DNA from: Methylococcaceae bacterium
GTDB lineage: Bacteria; Pseudomonadota; Gammaproteobacteria; Methylococcales; Methylococcaceae
Length of the DNA stretch: 5,112 nt
NCBI GenBank assembly: GCA_028678445.1
Contig: JAJRDJ010000127.1
Coordinates: 1 to 5,112 of the forward strand
Direction of reading: 5' to 3'
Shown: positions 4,322-5,112 of the stretch, piece by piece
How the letters are laid out: each line of letters starts with the position of its first letter
How positions within the stretch are numbered: the stretch's first letter is position 1
Notes under the pieces: model-generated
What the model was told of the DNA's origin: nothing
Seen by the model: only the letters and a program-made list of their open reading frames with translations
Databases searched by the model: none
Made by a program: the position numbers and the translations under genes

Positions 4322-5112
4322 ATGAAGAAATGGACTCTGCCAGCACTTGTCTTGATGATTGCCGCGCTCGTTGCGGTCTGGTGGGAGAAACGTCCGCCCG
4401 AACTTCCAGAAGGCTTTGCATCAGGAAATGGCCGCATCGAAGCGACCGAGATCGATATCGCCACCCAGTCGCCGGGGCGAATCCTGGAAATCCTGGCTCG
4501 CGAGGGCGATTTCGTGAAGGCCGGATCGGTACTGGCCCGCATGGACACACAAGTGCTCCTGGCCCAACGGGACGAAGCTCAATCCAGGGTTCGGGAGGCT
4601 GAAAATGCCCAGCTCACGGCAAGGGCCGTCGTGGCCCAACGCGAGAGTGAACTCGCCGCCGCCCAAGCGCTGGTGGCTCAACACCGCGCCGAGGCGGAAG
4701 CGGCCGCCAAACGACTTAAACACTCCAAGGCATTGGTGACTGAAGGTGCCGTTTCCCGGCAGCAGTTTGACGATGACCAGGCCCGCGTATCGGCGGCGAA
4801 AGCCATGGTCAGTGCCGCCGAGGCCCAGGTGGTCGCCGCACGGGCCGGAATCGCGGCGGCCAAGTCGCAAGTCGCACAGGCGCAATCCGTGATCGAGGCC
4901 GCTAAAGCCACGGTCACCCGCCTGCAGGCCGACATGAAGGAGACCGAACTGAAATCGCCGCTTGATGGCCGTGTTCAGTACCGCATCGCCGAACCGGGCG
5001 AGGTCCTTAACGCCGGCGGGCGCGTACTTAGTTTGGTGGACCTCTCGGACGTCTACATGACGTTCTTCCTGCCTACCGAGGCCGCGGGCAAGGTTGCCCT
5101 GGGCAGCGAAAT
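4322..5112 (+). CDS. HlyD-family membrane-fusion protein, YhiI/YbhG-like, 3' truncated by window edge
   Basis: The frame opens at an ATG preceded by AGGAA and stays open to the window end, giving 263 residues. Residues 5-21 are a single N-terminal membrane anchor. Residues 36-75 are the first half of the lipoyl-like domain (GNGRIEATEIDIATQSPGRI). Residues about 80-205 are a long Ala/Gln/Glu-rich coiled-coil hairpin. Residues 209-241 are the second lipoyl half (KSPLDGRVQYRIAEPGEVLN, then GGRVLSLVDL). The start of the beta-barrel (DVYMTFFLPTE) follows. From memory these segments are very close to E. coli YhiI, whose gene precedes the ABC transporter genes rbbA and yhhJ. The protein would link an inner-membrane ABC exporter to the periplasm or an outer-membrane channel. 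The C-terminal third and the partner genes lie past the edge. The substrate is unknown. Confidence 0.93.
   Translation, partial: MKKWTLPALVLMIAALVAVWWEKRPPELPEGFASGNGRIEATEIDIATQSPGRILEILAREGDFVKAGSVLARMDTQVLLAQRDEAQSRVREAENAQLTARAVVAQRESELAAAQALVAQHRAEAEAAAKRLKHSKALVTEGAVSRQQFDDDQARVSAAKAMVSAAEAQVVAARAGIAAAKSQVAQAQSVIEAAKATVTRLQADMKETELKSPLDGRVQYRIAEPGEVLNAGGRVLSLVDLSDVYMTFFLPTEAAGKVALGSE

Noticed and set aside
4198..4602. Plus-strand ORF overlapping the start of the membrane-fusion gene
   Set aside because: The HlyD-family frame starting at 4322 has anchor, lipoyl and coiled-coil segments, so this is a shadow. The minus-strand ORFs at 4421-4935 are shadows too.

Overview
The window reads as a typical chromosomal stretch of a GC-rich Gram-negative bacterium. 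The best guess is a gammaproteobacterium: the gene at the right edge resembles the E. coli YhiI membrane-fusion protein, and the hydrolase carries a Sec signal peptide. The genus cannot be told from this sequence.

Layout, left to right. (1) Positions 3-134 (+) hold the last 43 codons of a thioredoxin-fold protein, most likely DsbA/FrnE-like, with a cis-proline GFPT motif; the rest lies outside the window. (2) Positions 135-420 hold no gene, only one weak inverted repeat. (3) Positions 421-1170 (-) encode a short rubredoxin-type Zn/Fe-Cys4 domain fused to a metallo-beta-lactamase (MBL) fold with a degraded metal site. Its promoter region is AT-rich, and a perfect 6-1-6 palindrome lies over the predicted transcription start. 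(4) Positions 1171-1589 form the divergent gap, with a possible 50-codon ORF on the minus strand. (5) Positions 1590-2033 (+) encode a bacterioferritin-like four-helix protein with a strong ribosome site. (6) Positions 2034-2258 are non-coding with a strong stem-loop, followed by a small unrecognised ORF (2259-2462, +). (7) Positions 2671-3849 (+) encode an exported serine beta-lactamase-like (class C / S12) hydrolase, preceded by two inverted repeats and a possible -10 box. (8) Positions 3850-4321 form a long gap with two inverted repeats and no convincing gene. (9) From 4322 to the window end (+) lies a YhiI/YbhG-like HlyD-family membrane-fusion protein, cut off by the window edge. Its ABC exporter partners probably follow.

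Functionally, the left half groups three redox or iron proteins: a thiol oxidoreductase tail, a rubredoxin-MBL fusion and a diiron ferritin-like protein. This could be a small stress or iron-handling neighbourhood, but the strands and gaps show they are not one operon. The right half is envelope-related (exported hydrolase, efflux adaptor). I did not find a clear new multi-gene system. The most unusual items are the degenerate rubredoxin-MBL protein with its palindromic operator candidate, and the inverted repeat that overlaps the ribosome site of the small antisense ORF upstream of the ferritin gene.
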